This document shows positions 51,665 to 60,092 of a stretch of DNA of 64,000 nt, in pieces. Origin of the DNA: Streptomyces sp. NBC_01283 (GTDB lineage Bacteria > Actinomycetota > Actinomycetes > Streptomycetales > Streptomycetaceae); contig NZ_CP108430.1 in NCBI RefSeq assembly GCF_041435335.1, forward strand, positions 7,028,501-7,092,500, read 5' to 3'. Numbering within the stretch: the first letter of the stretch is position 1; every line of letters starts with the position of its first letter. The notes beneath the pieces were generated by a model. That model was not told the DNA's origin. It saw only the letters and a program-made list of their open reading frames with translations, and ran no database searches. The position numbers and the translations under genes are program-made.

Positions 51665-54268
51665 GTGCCGGAACTCGTACTGGAATTGAATGGAAGGACC
51701 TGGACGCTCGATCCGTCCAGGTCATACACCCTCGGACGTGATCCGCAGGGAGATCTCGCGCTTGACGACGCCAGGGTGTCCTGGCGTCACGCCACGATCA
51801 GCTGGAGCGGCCGCAGTTGGGTCATCGAGGACCACGGCAGCACCAATGGCACCTTTGTGCAGGGCCAGCGGATCCACCAGATGGAAATCGGCCCCGGCTC
51901 GGCGGTGAACCTCGGCAACGCGACCGACGGCCCGCGGCTGAACGTGTCCGGCAGCGCGTCCGGCGCCGCCGTCTCCGCGCCGCAGCAGGCCGCCCATCAG
52001 GCACCGGCCCATCAGGCGCCGCAACACCAGGCACCGCAGCACCACGCGCAGCAGCAGGGTGGTCCCGGCTGGGCCGCCGAGCCTCCTCAGCAGCAGGCGC
52101 CGCAGTACCAGGCGCAGCAGCAGATGCCCCAGCAGCAGGGCTGGCCGCAGCCGCAGCAGGCCGCTCAGCACCAGCACCCGCAGCAGCCGCAGGTCCCGCA
52201 GCAGCAGGGTCCCGGTGCGGGTTCCGGCGGTGTCGCGGGGGCCCCGCCGGTCTACGGTGACCGCAGCCCGACGACGTTCCACCAGCTCTCGCTCGGCCGC
52301 AAGATGCGCATCGGCCGCGCGCTGGAGAACGAACTGGTCGTCTCCGACCTCCAGGTCTCGCGGCACCACGCCGAGTTCACGGCCACCCCGGACGGCCGCT
52401 TCGAGATCCACGACCTGGGCTCGCACAACGGCACGTACATCAACGGTCAGCCGGTCGCGAAGTCGGGCACGGCCCTCATCGGCCCGAACGACATCGTCAG
52501 CGTCGGCCACTCGACGTTCCGGCTCGTCGGTGACCGGCTCGAGGAGTTCGTCGACACCGGTGAGATCTCCTTCTCCGCCCGCCACCTCACGGTGACGGTC
52601 GACGGCGGCAAGGACATCCTCAAGGACGTCTCCTTCGGCGTCCCGGAGAAGTCGCTCATCGCGGTCATCGGCCCCTCGGGCTCCGGAAAGTCCACCCTGC
52701 TCAAGGCGCTCACCGGCTACCGGCCCGCCAACAAGGGTGACGTCCTCTACGACAACCGGAACCTCTACAAGCAGTTCGCCGAGCTGCGCCAGCGCATCGG
52801 TCTGGTCCCGCAGGACGACATCCTGCACAAGGAACTGACCGTCAAGAAGGCCCTCAAGTACGCGGCCAAGCTCCGCTTCCCCTCGGACACCAGCGAGCAG
52901 GAGCGCGAGCAGCGCATAGACGAGGTCCTGCGCGAGCTGAAGCTGGACATCCACAAGGAGAAGAAGGTCACCTCCCTCTCCGGTGGCCAGCGCAAGCGCG
53001 TCTCGGTGGCCCTCGAGCTGCTCACCAAGCCGTCGCTGATCTTCCTGGACGAGCCCACATCCGGCCTCGACCCGGGCATGGACCGCGACGTCATGCAGCT
53101 GCTGCGCGGCCTCGCCGACGACGGCCGCACGGTCCTGGTCGTCACGCACTCGGTCGCCGAGCTGGCGATCTGCGACAAGCTCCTGGTGATGGCGCCGGGC
53201 GGTTCGGTCGCGTACTTCGGTCCGCCGGAGGAAGCGCTCAACTTCTTCGGCTACCAGACGTGGGCGGACGTCTTCTCGGCCTTCGAGAACTACCGAGACT
53301 ACGACTGGGCGGGCCGCTGGAAGGGCTCGCAGCACTACCAGATGTACGCCGCCGACATCGACGCCGTGGCCGCGCAGTCGGTCCACATGCCGCCGCCGCA
53401 GGCGATCAGGCCGCCCAAGCCGCAGGGCTGGGGCTCGCAGCTGTGGACCCTGATCCGCCGCTACACCTCGGTGATCGCCTCCGACAAGGGCTTCCTCGGC
53501 CTGATGGTGATCCTGCCCGCGGTCCTCGGCATCGTCAGCGTCGTCATCCCGGCCGAATTCGGGCTCGGCCCGCCCAAGCCGCCGGTCAAGTTCAACGGCG
53601 ACGCGGGAACGATCATGCTGATCCTCGCGGTCGGCATGTGCTTCTCGGGCGCGGCCAACTCCGTACGTGAGCTGATCAAGGAACGGGTCATCTACGAACG
53701 GGAGCGGGCCACCGGCCTCTCCCGCTCGGCGTACCTGATGTCCAAGGTCATCGTCCTCGGCCTGATCACGGCCTTCCAGGGCGTCATCATCTGCGGCATC
53801 GGCTTCGCCACGCGTGATCTCCCGGCAGAGGGCCTGATCATGCCTCCGGCCGTCGAGATCTGCCTGGTCATCATCGCCCTGGGCTTCACCTCGATGATGT
53901 TCGGCCTGGTCATCTCCTCGCTGGTGAAGACCGCCGAGAAGACCATGCCGCTCCTGGTGATGTTCGCGATCGTCCAGGTCGTCTTCACCGGCGTGCTCTT
54001 CCAGGTCTACGGCTCGCCGGGCCTGGAGCAGTTCGCCTGGCTGATGCCCTCGCGCTGGGCCATCGCCGGTGCGGGCTCCACGCTGGACCTCGCGCACCTC
54101 ATGCCGCCGTGGGACCCGAAGAAGCCGGGCGACCTCGACCCGCTGTGGGAGCACTCGGCCGGGCAGTGGGGCATGAACATCACGATCCTGCTCCTGATCG
54201 GCGTCGCCTGCGGCTTCGCGGTCGCACGGCTGCTTCGCCGTCACGAGCCCGAGGTCATGCGCAAGTAA
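51665..54268 (+). CDS. FHA-FHA-ABC transporter fusion (Rv1747-like exporter)
   Basis: The product is 867 residues, GTG start. FHA1 (about 1-90): TLGRDPQGDLALDDARVSWRH, then HGSTNGTFVQG. A linker (about 100-195) is extremely Gln/Pro/His-rich. FHA2 (about 205-295): RIGRALENELVVSDLQVSRHH and SHNGTYINGQPV. ABC domain: GPSGSGKSTLL (Walker A), LSGGQRKRVSVALELL, FLDEPTSGLDPG. The ABC-2 type membrane domain (about 600-860) has six helices. Mycobacterial Rv1747 has the same order and is controlled by Ser/Thr kinase phosphorylation through its FHA domains. Confidence 0.95.
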   Translation: MPELVLELNGRTWTLDPSRSYTLGRDPQGDLALDDARVSWRHATISWSGRSWVIEDHGSTNGTFVQGQRIHQMEIGPGSAVNLGNATDGPRLNVSGSASGAAVSAPQQAAHQAPAHQAPQHQAPQHHAQQQGGPGWAAEPPQQQAPQYQAQQQMPQQQGWPQPQQAAQHQHPQQPQVPQQQGPGAGSGGVAGAPPVYGDRSPTTFHQLSLGRKMRIGRALENELVVSDLQVSRHHAEFTATPDGRFEIHDLGSHNGTYINGQPVAKSGTALIGPNDIVSVGHSTFRLVGDRLEEFVDTGEISFSARHLTVTVDGGKDILKDVSFGVPEKSLIAVIGPSGSGKSTLLKALTGYRPANKGDVLYDNRNLYKQFAELRQRIGLVPQDDILHKELTVKKALKYAAKLRFPSDTSEQEREQRIDEVLRELKLDIHKEKKVTSLSGGQRKRVSVALELLTKPSLIFLDEPTSGLDPGMDRDVMQLLRGLADDGRTVLVVTHSVAELAICDKLLVMAPGGSVAYFGPPEEALNFFGYQTWADVFSAFENYRDYDWAGRWKGSQHYQMYAADIDAVAAQSVHMPPPQAIRPPKPQGWGSQLWTLIRRYTSVIASDKGFLGLMVILPAVLGIVSVVIPAEFGLGPPKPPVKFNGDAGTIMLILAVGMCFSGAANSVRELIKERVIYERERATGLSRSAYLMSKVIVLGLITAFQGVIICGIGFATRDLPAEGLIMPPAVEICLVIIALGFTSMMFGLVISSLVKTAEKTMPLLVMFAIVQVVFTGVLFQVYGSPGLEQFAWLMPSRWAIAGAGSTLDLAHLMPPWDPKKPGDLDPLWEHSAGQWGMNITILLLIGVACGFAVARLLRRHEPEVMRK

Positions 54269-54300
54269 GCAGGCCGGCACCACCGGCCGAGCACGACGAG

Positions 54301-54332
54301 AAGGGCGGCACCCCGTGCGGGGTGCCGCCCTT
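54301..54332 (+). terminator. Terminator after the FHA-ABC gene
   Basis: AAGGGCGGCACCCC and its exact complement flank GTGC (14-bp perfect stem). It lies 32 bp past the stop and may also serve the convergent gene. Confidence 0.82.
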
Positions 54333-54382
54333 CGGCGTCTGCAGAGCCTCGGTGAAGAGGTCCGTTGATCAGGAGATCAGGC

Positions 54383-55102
54383 TCAGTAGGCGCTGTTCAC
54401 GTTGTCCATCGAGCCGTAGCGGTCGGCCGCGTAGTTGGCCGCGGCCGTGATGTTGGCGACCGGGTCGTAGATGTTCGTGGACGTGCCCTCGACGTGGTAC
54501 GCGTTGAACGTCGGCTGGATGACCTGGAGCAGGCCCACGGACGGGGTGCCGTTGATGGCGTTGATGTCCCAGCCGTTCTTGGCGTTCGGGTCGCCCGCGG
54601 ACTCACGGATGATGTTGCGGTGCAGGCCCTCGTAGGAACCGGGGATGCCCTTGGCCTTCATGATGTCCAGGGACTGGCGGATCCAGCCGTCGAGGTTGTT
54701 GGCGTAGACCGGCTTGCGCGCGGCGGCACGGCTCGCGGCTTCCTTGGCCTTGCGCTCGTCCTCGGCCTTCTTCTTGGCCGCGGCCTCCTCGTCGGCCCGC
54801 TTCTTCGCGGCGGCGTCGGCCTCGGCCTTCGCCTTCGCGGCGGCTGCGTCCTTGGCCTGCTTGTCGGCGGTGTTCCGCTGCTTGATGACACCGGCGTGGA
54901 CGGCCTGCTGGGCGTCCACGTTCTGCTTGAAGGCCACCGGGGCGGCCTCCAGGCTCTGGGTCTCGGTTCCTGCATCGGCGCTGCCCGGCACGAGGGAGAA
55001 CGCGAGGGCGGCGGCACCGAGCGTGGCGACACCGGCGATCGAGAACTTCTGGGTCTTGGTCGGCGCGGGGCGACTATGACCAGGGGTGCTGTGCTTGGAC
55101 AT
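54383..55102 (-). CDS. Secreted transglycosylase/lysozyme-fold protein with coiled coil
   Basis: The product is 239 residues from ATG at 55102 (MSKHSTPGHSRPAPTKTQK). A signal sequence (SIAGVATLGAAALAFSLVPG) is followed by an Ala/Lys/Glu-rich coiled coil (residues about 80-135). The C-terminal lytic-transglycosylase-like domain has NIIRESAGDPNAKNGWDIN with the likely catalytic glutamate, then GTPSVGLLQVIQPTFNAYH and NITAAANYAADRYGS. It probably cleaves peptidoglycan in growth or spore germination. Confidence 0.88.
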   Translation of the reverse strand: MSKHSTPGHSRPAPTKTQKFSIAGVATLGAAALAFSLVPGSADAGTETQSLEAAPVAFKQNVDAQQAVHAGVIKQRNTADKQAKDAAAAKAKAEADAAAKKRADEEAAAKKKAEDERKAKEAASRAAARKPVYANNLDGWIRQSLDIMKAKGIPGSYEGLHRNIIRESAGDPNAKNGWDINAINGTPSVGLLQVIQPTFNAYHVEGTSTNIYDPVANITAAANYAADRYGSMDNVNSAY

Positions 55103-55172
55103 GCGGATGGACCTCTTCGAAATCGCGGAGGTCGCTCTGGCCGGCGGGGACATTTGCTTATCCGGCACAAAC

Positions 55173-55193
55173 GCCGCGGTGCGAGACCGCGGC
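55173..55193 (-). promoter_or_regulatory. Hairpin in the leader of the transglycosylase gene
   Basis: GCCGCGGT and its exact complement flank a 5-nt loop, 71 bp upstream of the start. The 294-bp gap 55103-55396 is AT-richer than its surroundings and probably contains a long leader. I looked for a c-di-AMP (ydaO) riboswitch and did not see its conserved boxes. Confidence 0.45.
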
Positions 55194-55396
55194 GCCGAGC
55201 GACGGGTGCAATTCTTAGCGGCCGCAAAATTCTGAGGCAAAGGTGTGACATACGATGCCGGATAGTGGATCAGGGGGCGTGCCGCATGCTCCGACGGCAG
55301 CGCATCCCATGCCCATAAAGGACTTTCTTATCCACTAGGGGACTTCGTACGTGATGCACGTCCTATGCGCGGGCTCACATCGACCACGTAACAACC

Positions 55397-55929
55397 TCAC
55401 CGGCAGTTGCCGTCGCAATTCCCTGCGTGAGCAAACTCCTCCGGAAGTAGGAGATGCGTGTCGCCGAACTCGTGCCAGAGGTAGAGACGGCGTACCGCCT
55501 CCGTATAACCCCGGTCCACGGCGGCCCGGCCCGCGACCGCCTCCAGCATCAGCAGATGCGAGGCCTGCGGCTCGTGCAGCCCCGTGAGCAGCCCGTCGAG
55601 CGCGAGCTCATCGAGCCGTACGAGAGGCTCCGCGCCCAGCGCGCTCGCGTTGTTCACCAGCAGATCGAGACCGCCAAGCCCACGCGCCGTGGCCACCAGA
55701 GCCGCCCGGTGCCCGGCCTCCGTCACATCCCCGGCGACGGCCTCCACGCGCGCGCCGCGCCCTGCCGGCTCCCGTGCGGACTCCTTCAGCGCGTCGGCCG
55801 TTCTCGCGTCGAGCAACAGGTCCCAGCCCCGCTCGGCGAGCGCCGCCCCCAGCGCGCGCCCCAGTCCCTTCGAAGCCCCGTGGTGATCGCTACCGCACCA
55901 GCCCCCGGCGCCTCATGCGCGGGCCGCAA
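55397..55929 (-). pseudogene. Broken SDR gene fused to the C-terminal end of a QueA-like gene
   Basis: On the minus strand the N-terminal part reads as SDR: VAITTG, then after a one-base loss in the G run at 55876-55879, ASKGLGRALGAALAERGWD in the next frame, followed by ARTADALKESAREPAG and LDLLVNNASALGAEPL. At about 55597 the sequence changes to the C-terminus of an S-adenosylmethionine:tRNA ribosyltransferase-isomerase-like protein: LTGLHEPQASHLLMLEAVAG and RLYLWHEFGDTHLLLP. The rest of both genes is missing. Start is probably TTG at 55929. S. coelicolor, as I recall, has both intact genes adjacent here. Confidence 0.72.
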
Positions 55930-56023
55930 CGGCTCAGGGCCCTTCGGCCTACGCCCACGGCCCTAGGCGGTGGCCGCCACAGGTCCGATACGCACTGTCA
56001 CACCCCGCCGGTACGGTGAGGCC

Positions 56024-57169
56024 ATGAGTCAAGGTCCCCGGTCCGGCCTGAACGCGGTGAGCTCCGCGCTTCTCGCCATGAGCAGGCAGCTGGAGGTGCG
56101 CGACGTCCTCAAGACGATCGTCGCCTCGGCCCGCGAGCTGCTCGACGCGGAGTATGCGGCGCTCGGCGTTCCGGACGACCACGGCGGGTTCGCCCAGTTC
56201 GTCGTCGACGGCGTGAGCGAGGAGCAGTGGCGTGCCATCGGCCCGCTGCCCCGCCAGCACGGCATCCTCGCCGCGATGCTGCACAAGGCCGAGCCCGAGC
56301 GCCTCGCCGACGTGCGCAAGGACCCGCGCTTCGAGGGCTGGCCGTCCGCCCACCCGGACATGTCCGACTTCCTCGGCCTGCCGATCCGGTACGGGGACGA
56401 GACGCTCGGCGCGCTCTTCCTCGCCAACAAGAACTGCCCCAAGCCCGAAGGCGGTTGCGGCTTCACCGCCGACGACGAAGAGCTGCTGTCGATCCTCGCC
56501 CAGCACGCCGCGATCGCCCTCACGAACGCCCGCCTCTACGAACGCAGCCGCGAGCTGACCATCGCCGAGGAGCGCTCGCGCCTCGCCCACGAACTGCACG
56601 ACGCCGTGAGCCAGAAGCTGTTCTCGCTGCGCCTGACGGCGCAGGCCGCGGCCGCCCTGGTGGACCGCGATCCCACGCGCGCCAAGGGCGAACTCCAGCA
56701 GGTCGCCGTGCTCGCGGCCGAGGCGGCGGACGAACTGCGCGCCGCCGTCGTGGAGTTGCGCCCCGCGGCCCTGGACGAGGACGGCCTGGTGGCCACCTTG
56801 CGCACGCACACGCAGGTCCTGGACCGCGCGCACTCCGCCGAGGTCACCTTCGAGAGCCATGCGGTCCGCGCCCTGCCCGCGGCCCAGGAGGAAGCGATGC
56901 TGCGTGTCGCCCAGGAAGCGCTGCACAATGCCTTGCGCCACTCCGGCGCCGAGCGCGTCTGCGTGACCCTTGCGCGGCGTGGAGCCGGGGCGGTGCTGCG
57001 CGTCTCGGACGACGGGAGCGGCTTCGACCCGCGCGCGATCCGGCGCGCGGGGCGGCACTTGGGCCTGGTCTCCATACGGGACAGGGCCGGCGGGGTCGGC
57101 GGACGGCTGACCGTGGAATCGGAGCCCGGAAAGGGCACGACGATCGAGATGGAGGTTCCCGGTGGCTGA
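56024..57169 (+). CDS. GAF-domain sensor histidine kinase (NarL-type, HisKA_3)
   Basis: The product is 381 residues. The GAF domain spans about 15-175 (LLDAEYAALGVPDDHGGFAQ, then GILAAMLHKAEPERLADV, and LFLANKNCPKPEGG with a cysteine that might bind a metal or sense redox). The dimerisation/phosphoacceptor block is EERSRLAHELHDAVSQKLFS (His in HELHD). ATPase motifs: AQEALHNALRHSGAERV and DDGSGFDP. No membrane segment, so it senses a cytosolic signal. Coupled by 8-bp overlap to its regulator. Confidence 0.93.
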   Translation: MSQGPRSGLNAVSSALLAMSRQLEVRDVLKTIVASARELLDAEYAALGVPDDHGGFAQFVVDGVSEEQWRAIGPLPRQHGILAAMLHKAEPERLADVRKDPRFEGWPSAHPDMSDFLGLPIRYGDETLGALFLANKNCPKPEGGCGFTADDEELLSILAQHAAIALTNARLYERSRELTIAEERSRLAHELHDAVSQKLFSLRLTAQAAAALVDRDPTRAKGELQQVAVLAAEAADELRAAVVELRPAALDEDGLVATLRTHTQVLDRAHSAEVTFESHAVRALPAAQEEAMLRVAQEALHNALRHSGAERVCVTLARRGAGAVLRVSDDGSGFDPRAIRRAGRHLGLVSIRDRAGGVGGRLTVESEPGKGTTIEMEVPGG

Positions 57170-57821
57170 CGCTGTGTTCCATCCGAAGACGGGGATCCGG
57201 GTGCTGTTGGTCGACGACCACCAGGTGGTCCGCCGCGGTCTGCGCACGTTCCTTGAGGTGCAGGACGACATCGAGGTCGTGGGCGAGGCGTCGGATGGCG
57301 CCGAAGGGGTCGAGCAGGCCGAGAAGCTGAAGCCGGACGTCGTCCTCATGGACGTCAAGATGCCGGGCATGGACGGCGTCGAGGCGCTGCGCAAGCTCCG
57401 CGAACTGGCCAACCCCGCGCGCGTGCTCATCGTCACCAGCTTCACCGAGCAGCGCACGGTCGTCCCTGCCCTGCGCGCGGGCGCCGCCGGGTACGTCTAC
57501 AAGGACGTGGACCCGGACGCCCTGGCGGGCGCCATCCGCTCCGTGCACGCGGGCCATGTGCTGCTCCAGCCCGAGGTGGCGGGTGCGCTGCTCTCCCAGG
57601 AGGTCAACACCGGGCAGGGGAGGGGCGGTTCGCTCACCGAGCGGGAGCGTGAGGTCCTGGGGCTCATCGCCGACGGCCGCTCGAACCGCGAGATCGCGCG
57701 CGCCCTCGTGCTCTCCGAGAAGACCGTCAAGACCCACGTCTCGAACATCCTGATGAAGCTGGACCTCGCCGACCGCACCCAGGCCGCCCTGTGGGCCGTA
57801 CGACATGGTGTGACCGGCTGA
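57162..57821 (+). CDS. LuxR/NarL-type response regulator
   Basis: The product is 219 residues with GTG start. Receiver domain: VLLVDDHQVVRRGL, phosphoacceptor Asp in PDVVLMDVKMPGMDG, TSF and Lys in YVYKDVDPDALAG. The C-terminal HTH has LTEREREVLGLIADGRSNRE, then IARALVLSEKTVKTHVSNIL. Pairs with the upstream kinase. The chaplin gene chpE lies 170 bp downstream in the same direction. Confidence 0.95.
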   Translation: MADAVFHPKTGIRVLLVDDHQVVRRGLRTFLEVQDDIEVVGEASDGAEGVEQAEKLKPDVVLMDVKMPGMDGVEALRKLRELANPARVLIVTSFTEQRTVVPALRAGAAGYVYKDVDPDALAGAIRSVHAGHVLLQPEVAGALLSQEVNTGQGRGGSLTEREREVLGLIADGRSNREIARALVLSEKTVKTHVSNILMKLDLADRTQAALWAVRHGVTG

Positions 57822-57854
57822 TTAGCGTTTCTGCACACTCCGTCAACCGGCGGA

Positions 57855-57873
57855 CCGGAACGTCGTGTTCCGG
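57855..57873. promoter_or_regulatory. Inverted repeat between the response regulator gene and chpE
   Basis: CCGGAAC-GTCGT-GTTCCGG, perfect 7+7, 33 bp after the regulator stop and 118 bp before chpE. It could terminate the two-component operon or be a regulator site for chpE. Confidence 0.5.
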
Positions 57874-57991
57874 GCTGAGATTCATACCGTCGTGTCAATG
57901 TCCCCCGTTTGGCGCAACCTGTGCGCCGCCGGGCCGTTCTCCAGTGCATGCTGCGGCGGCTGGCCGCAGCGATCGCTAGGAGGATCCAGAA

Positions 57992-58237
57992 GTGAAGAAC
58001 CTGAAGAAGGCCGCTGCTGTCACGATGGTGGCGGGTGGCCTCGTCGTCGCCGGTGCCGGTCTCGCCTCCGCCACGGACGGTGCGCACGCGAACGGCAAGG
58101 CCGTGAAGTCGCCGGGCGTCGGCTCGGGCAACCTCGTCCAGGCGCCGGTGCACATCCCCGTGAACGCCGTGGGCAACACCGTCTCCGTCATCGGCGCCCT
58201 CAACCCGGCCTTCGCGAACAACGGCCTCAACGCCTGA
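57992..58237 (+). CDS. chpE: Short chaplin ChpE
   Basis: The product is 81 residues. Signal peptide KKAAAVTMVAGGLVVAGAG ends near ASA. The mature chaplin domain is VGSGNLVQAPVHIPVNAVG, then NTVSVIGALNPAFANN. There are no cysteines, which marks ChpE among short chaplins. Chaplins self-assemble into amyloid-like surfactant films that let aerial hyphae leave the aqueous phase. AGGAGGATCC gives a strong ribosome-binding site before GTG 57992. The adjacent two-component system is a candidate regulator. Confidence 0.95.
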   Translation: MKNLKKAAAVTMVAGGLVVAGAGLASATDGAHANGKAVKSPGVGSGNLVQAPVHIPVNAVGNTVSVIGALNPAFANNGLNA

Positions 58238-58264
58238 CGCACGCCCCAGGCGCAGCAGTGACCA

Positions 58265-58294
58265 CCGGCCCCCCGGGAATTCCCGGGGGGCCGG
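58265..58294. terminator. Perfect 30-bp palindrome (bidirectional terminator) after chpE
   Basis: The sequence is self-complementary over all 30 bases, with GAATTC at the centre and GGCC-rich arms. It lies between the convergent chpE and hypothetical genes. Confidence 0.75.
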
Positions 58295-58302
58295 TCCAGT
58301 GC

Positions 58303-59088
58303 TTACCCCTCCCGCTCCCGGTCCTCCACGTAAGCGTTGTACGCGGCCACCTGCGCCCGCCGGGCCGTCCGTTCCACCGGCCGCAGCGCCGCACCCCGCG
58401 CCGCCATCTCCGAGGCGCTCACGGCCCCGCCGTGGCCGTTCTCGTACGCCACCGAGATCAGCAGGCCGACCCGCTGGGCCAGCTCCAACACCCGTACGGC
58501 GCGCGGCGGGTATCCGGGCGCCAGCGCCTCGCGCCCCCGCTCGGCCCGCGCCCGGTACGCGTCCACCGCGGCCTCGGCGACCGGACCCGAGCCCGCGACG
58601 TCGAGCCGCGACAGCACCTCCGTCGCATCTCGCAGCGCCTCGGCCAGCTCGCGCTCCGCCTCGCCCAGCGAGGGCACATCGGCCGGCGGTGCCTCCCGTA
58701 CGGGCAGGCAGTGCCAGAGGACCTCCACGTGCACATCACCGGCGGGCCCGGCCTCGGACACCTCGGGCACCAGGCCGTACGGCGCGCCGTGGGCGACGAC
58801 CGCCTCCTCCGCGTCCAGGGCACGCGCGTTGAAGGCGGGCGGCCCGCTCAGGCCGAGCGGATGCCCCGGCGCGGGCAGCGCGACCCGCAGCCCGGTCACC
58901 CCGAGCGTGCGCAACCGTCCGAGGGCGAGCGTGAGACCGACGGGCCCCGACTCGCCGGGGAGACCTTCGACGCGGTGCACGGCGTCGTCGCCGACCATCG
59001 CGAGCACCGCGTCATCCGGCGAGACAAGTCCGGCAAGAAGGGCATTTCCCCATGCTGCCAAGCGTCCTGAGCGTGGTTCCGAGAGCAT
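58303..59088 (-). CDS. Conserved hypothetical protein
   Basis: The product is 261 residues, soluble. No motif recognised. N-terminal half: RLAAWGNALLAGLVSPDDAV, then DDAVHRVEGLPGE, and LRVALPAPGHPLGLSGP. C-terminal half is helical with RAVRVLELAQRVGLLISVAY and TARRAQVAAYNAYVEDRE. It looks like a streptomycete-conserved protein; role unknown. Confidence 0.72.
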   Translation of the reverse strand: MLSEPRSGRLAAWGNALLAGLVSPDDAVLAMVGDDAVHRVEGLPGESGPVGLTLALGRLRTLGVTGLRVALPAPGHPLGLSGPPAFNARALDAEEAVVAHGAPYGLVPEVSEAGPAGDVHVEVLWHCLPVREAPPADVPSLGEAERELAEALRDATEVLSRLDVAGSGPVAEAAVDAYRARAERGREALAPGYPPRAVRVLELAQRVGLLISVAYENGHGGAVSASEMAARGAALRPVERTARRAQVAAYNAYVEDREREG

Positions 59089-59211
59089 GCGTACAGCCTA
59101 AGGACCGGGCTAAGGACTGGAGCGCTCGGCCGGTGGCGTAGGTTTTCTCCCAGGGGACTGCGTCCACAGGCGCAAGCGACAGCCGAGACTGCAATGGGAG
59201 ACAACGCGCTC

Positions 59212-60009
59212 ATGAGCGATGTACTGGAGCTGGAGGACGTATCCGTGGTCCGCGAGGGCCGGGCTCTGGTGGACCAGGTCTCCTGGTCGGTCAAGGAGGG
59301 TGAGCGCTGGGTCATCCTCGGACCGAACGGCGCGGGCAAGACCACCCTCCTGAACGTCGCGTCCAGCTACCTCTACCCGAGCACCGGAACCGCCACCATC
59401 CTCGGCGAGACCCTCGGCAGGCCAGGCACCGACGTCTTCGAACTGCGCCCGCGCATCGGCGTCGCCGGCATCGCCATGGCCGAGAAGCTGCCCAAGGGCC
59501 AGACGGTCCTCCAGACGGTGCTCACGGCCGCGTACGGCATGACCGCCGGCTGGCACGAGGACTACGAGGACGTCGACGAGCAGCGCGCCCGCGCCTTCCT
59601 CGACCGCCTCGGCATGACCGACTACCTGGACCGCAAGTTCGGCACCCTCTCCGAGGGAGAGCGCAAGCGCACCCTGATCGCGCGCGCCCTGATGACCGAC
59701 CCCGAACTGCTCCTCCTGGACGAGCCCGCCGCGGGCCTCGACCTCGGCGGCCGCGAAGACCTCGTACGCCGCCTCGGCCGCCTCGCCCGCGATCCGATCG
59801 CCCCCTCGATGATCATGGTCACGCACCACGTCGAGGAGATCGCCCCCGGCTTCACCCACGTCCTCATGATCCGCCAGGGCAAGATCATGGCCGCGGGCCC
59901 GCTGGAGCTCGAACTGACCTCCCGCAACCTCTCCCTCTGCTTCGGACTGCCCCTGGTGGTCGAGGAGCGCGGCGAGCGCTGGAGCGCGCAGGGCCTCCCG
60001 CTCGGCTGA
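59212..60009 (+). CDS. ABC transporter ATP-binding protein (stand-alone)
   Basis: About 265 residues from ATG 59212 (an in-frame ATG at 59194 is possible). Walker A GPNGAGKTTLLNV, signature LSEGERKRTLIARAL (LSEGE instead of LSGGQ), Walker B LLLDEPAAGLDLGG, and TVTHHVEEI-like MVTHHVEEIAPGF. No permease gene adjoins, so its partner or a soluble role is unknown. Confidence 0.9.
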   Translation: MSDVLELEDVSVVREGRALVDQVSWSVKEGERWVILGPNGAGKTTLLNVASSYLYPSTGTATILGETLGRPGTDVFELRPRIGVAGIAMAEKLPKGQTVLQTVLTAAYGMTAGWHEDYEDVDEQRARAFLDRLGMTDYLDRKFGTLSEGERKRTLIARALMTDPELLLLDEPAAGLDLGGREDLVRRLGRLARDPIAPSMIMVTHHVEEIAPGFTHVLMIRQGKIMAAGPLELELTSRNLSLCFGLPLVVEERGERWSAQGLPLG

Positions 60010-60092
60010 CACCGGCGCGAACGGCCCGTCCCGCGCCCGCCGGTAGATCACGTGCCCTGTGCGGGACGGTCCCGCGGTCCTACCATGACCAT

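Noticed and set aside
51722..54283. 850-codon open frame antisense to the FHA-ABC gene
   Set aside because: Composition is Asp/Arg/Gly-rich with no domain; it is the mirror of a strongly recognised gene.
55103..55330. c-di-AMP (ydaO) riboswitch upstream of the transglycosylase gene
   Set aside because: Expected because such riboswitches precede cell-wall hydrolase genes in actinobacteria, but the conserved boxes were not visible.
59212..60009. ABC ATPase grouped with NfeD/stomatin as a transporter
   Set aside because: Spacing of 83 bp and lack of permease features give no support for one complex.
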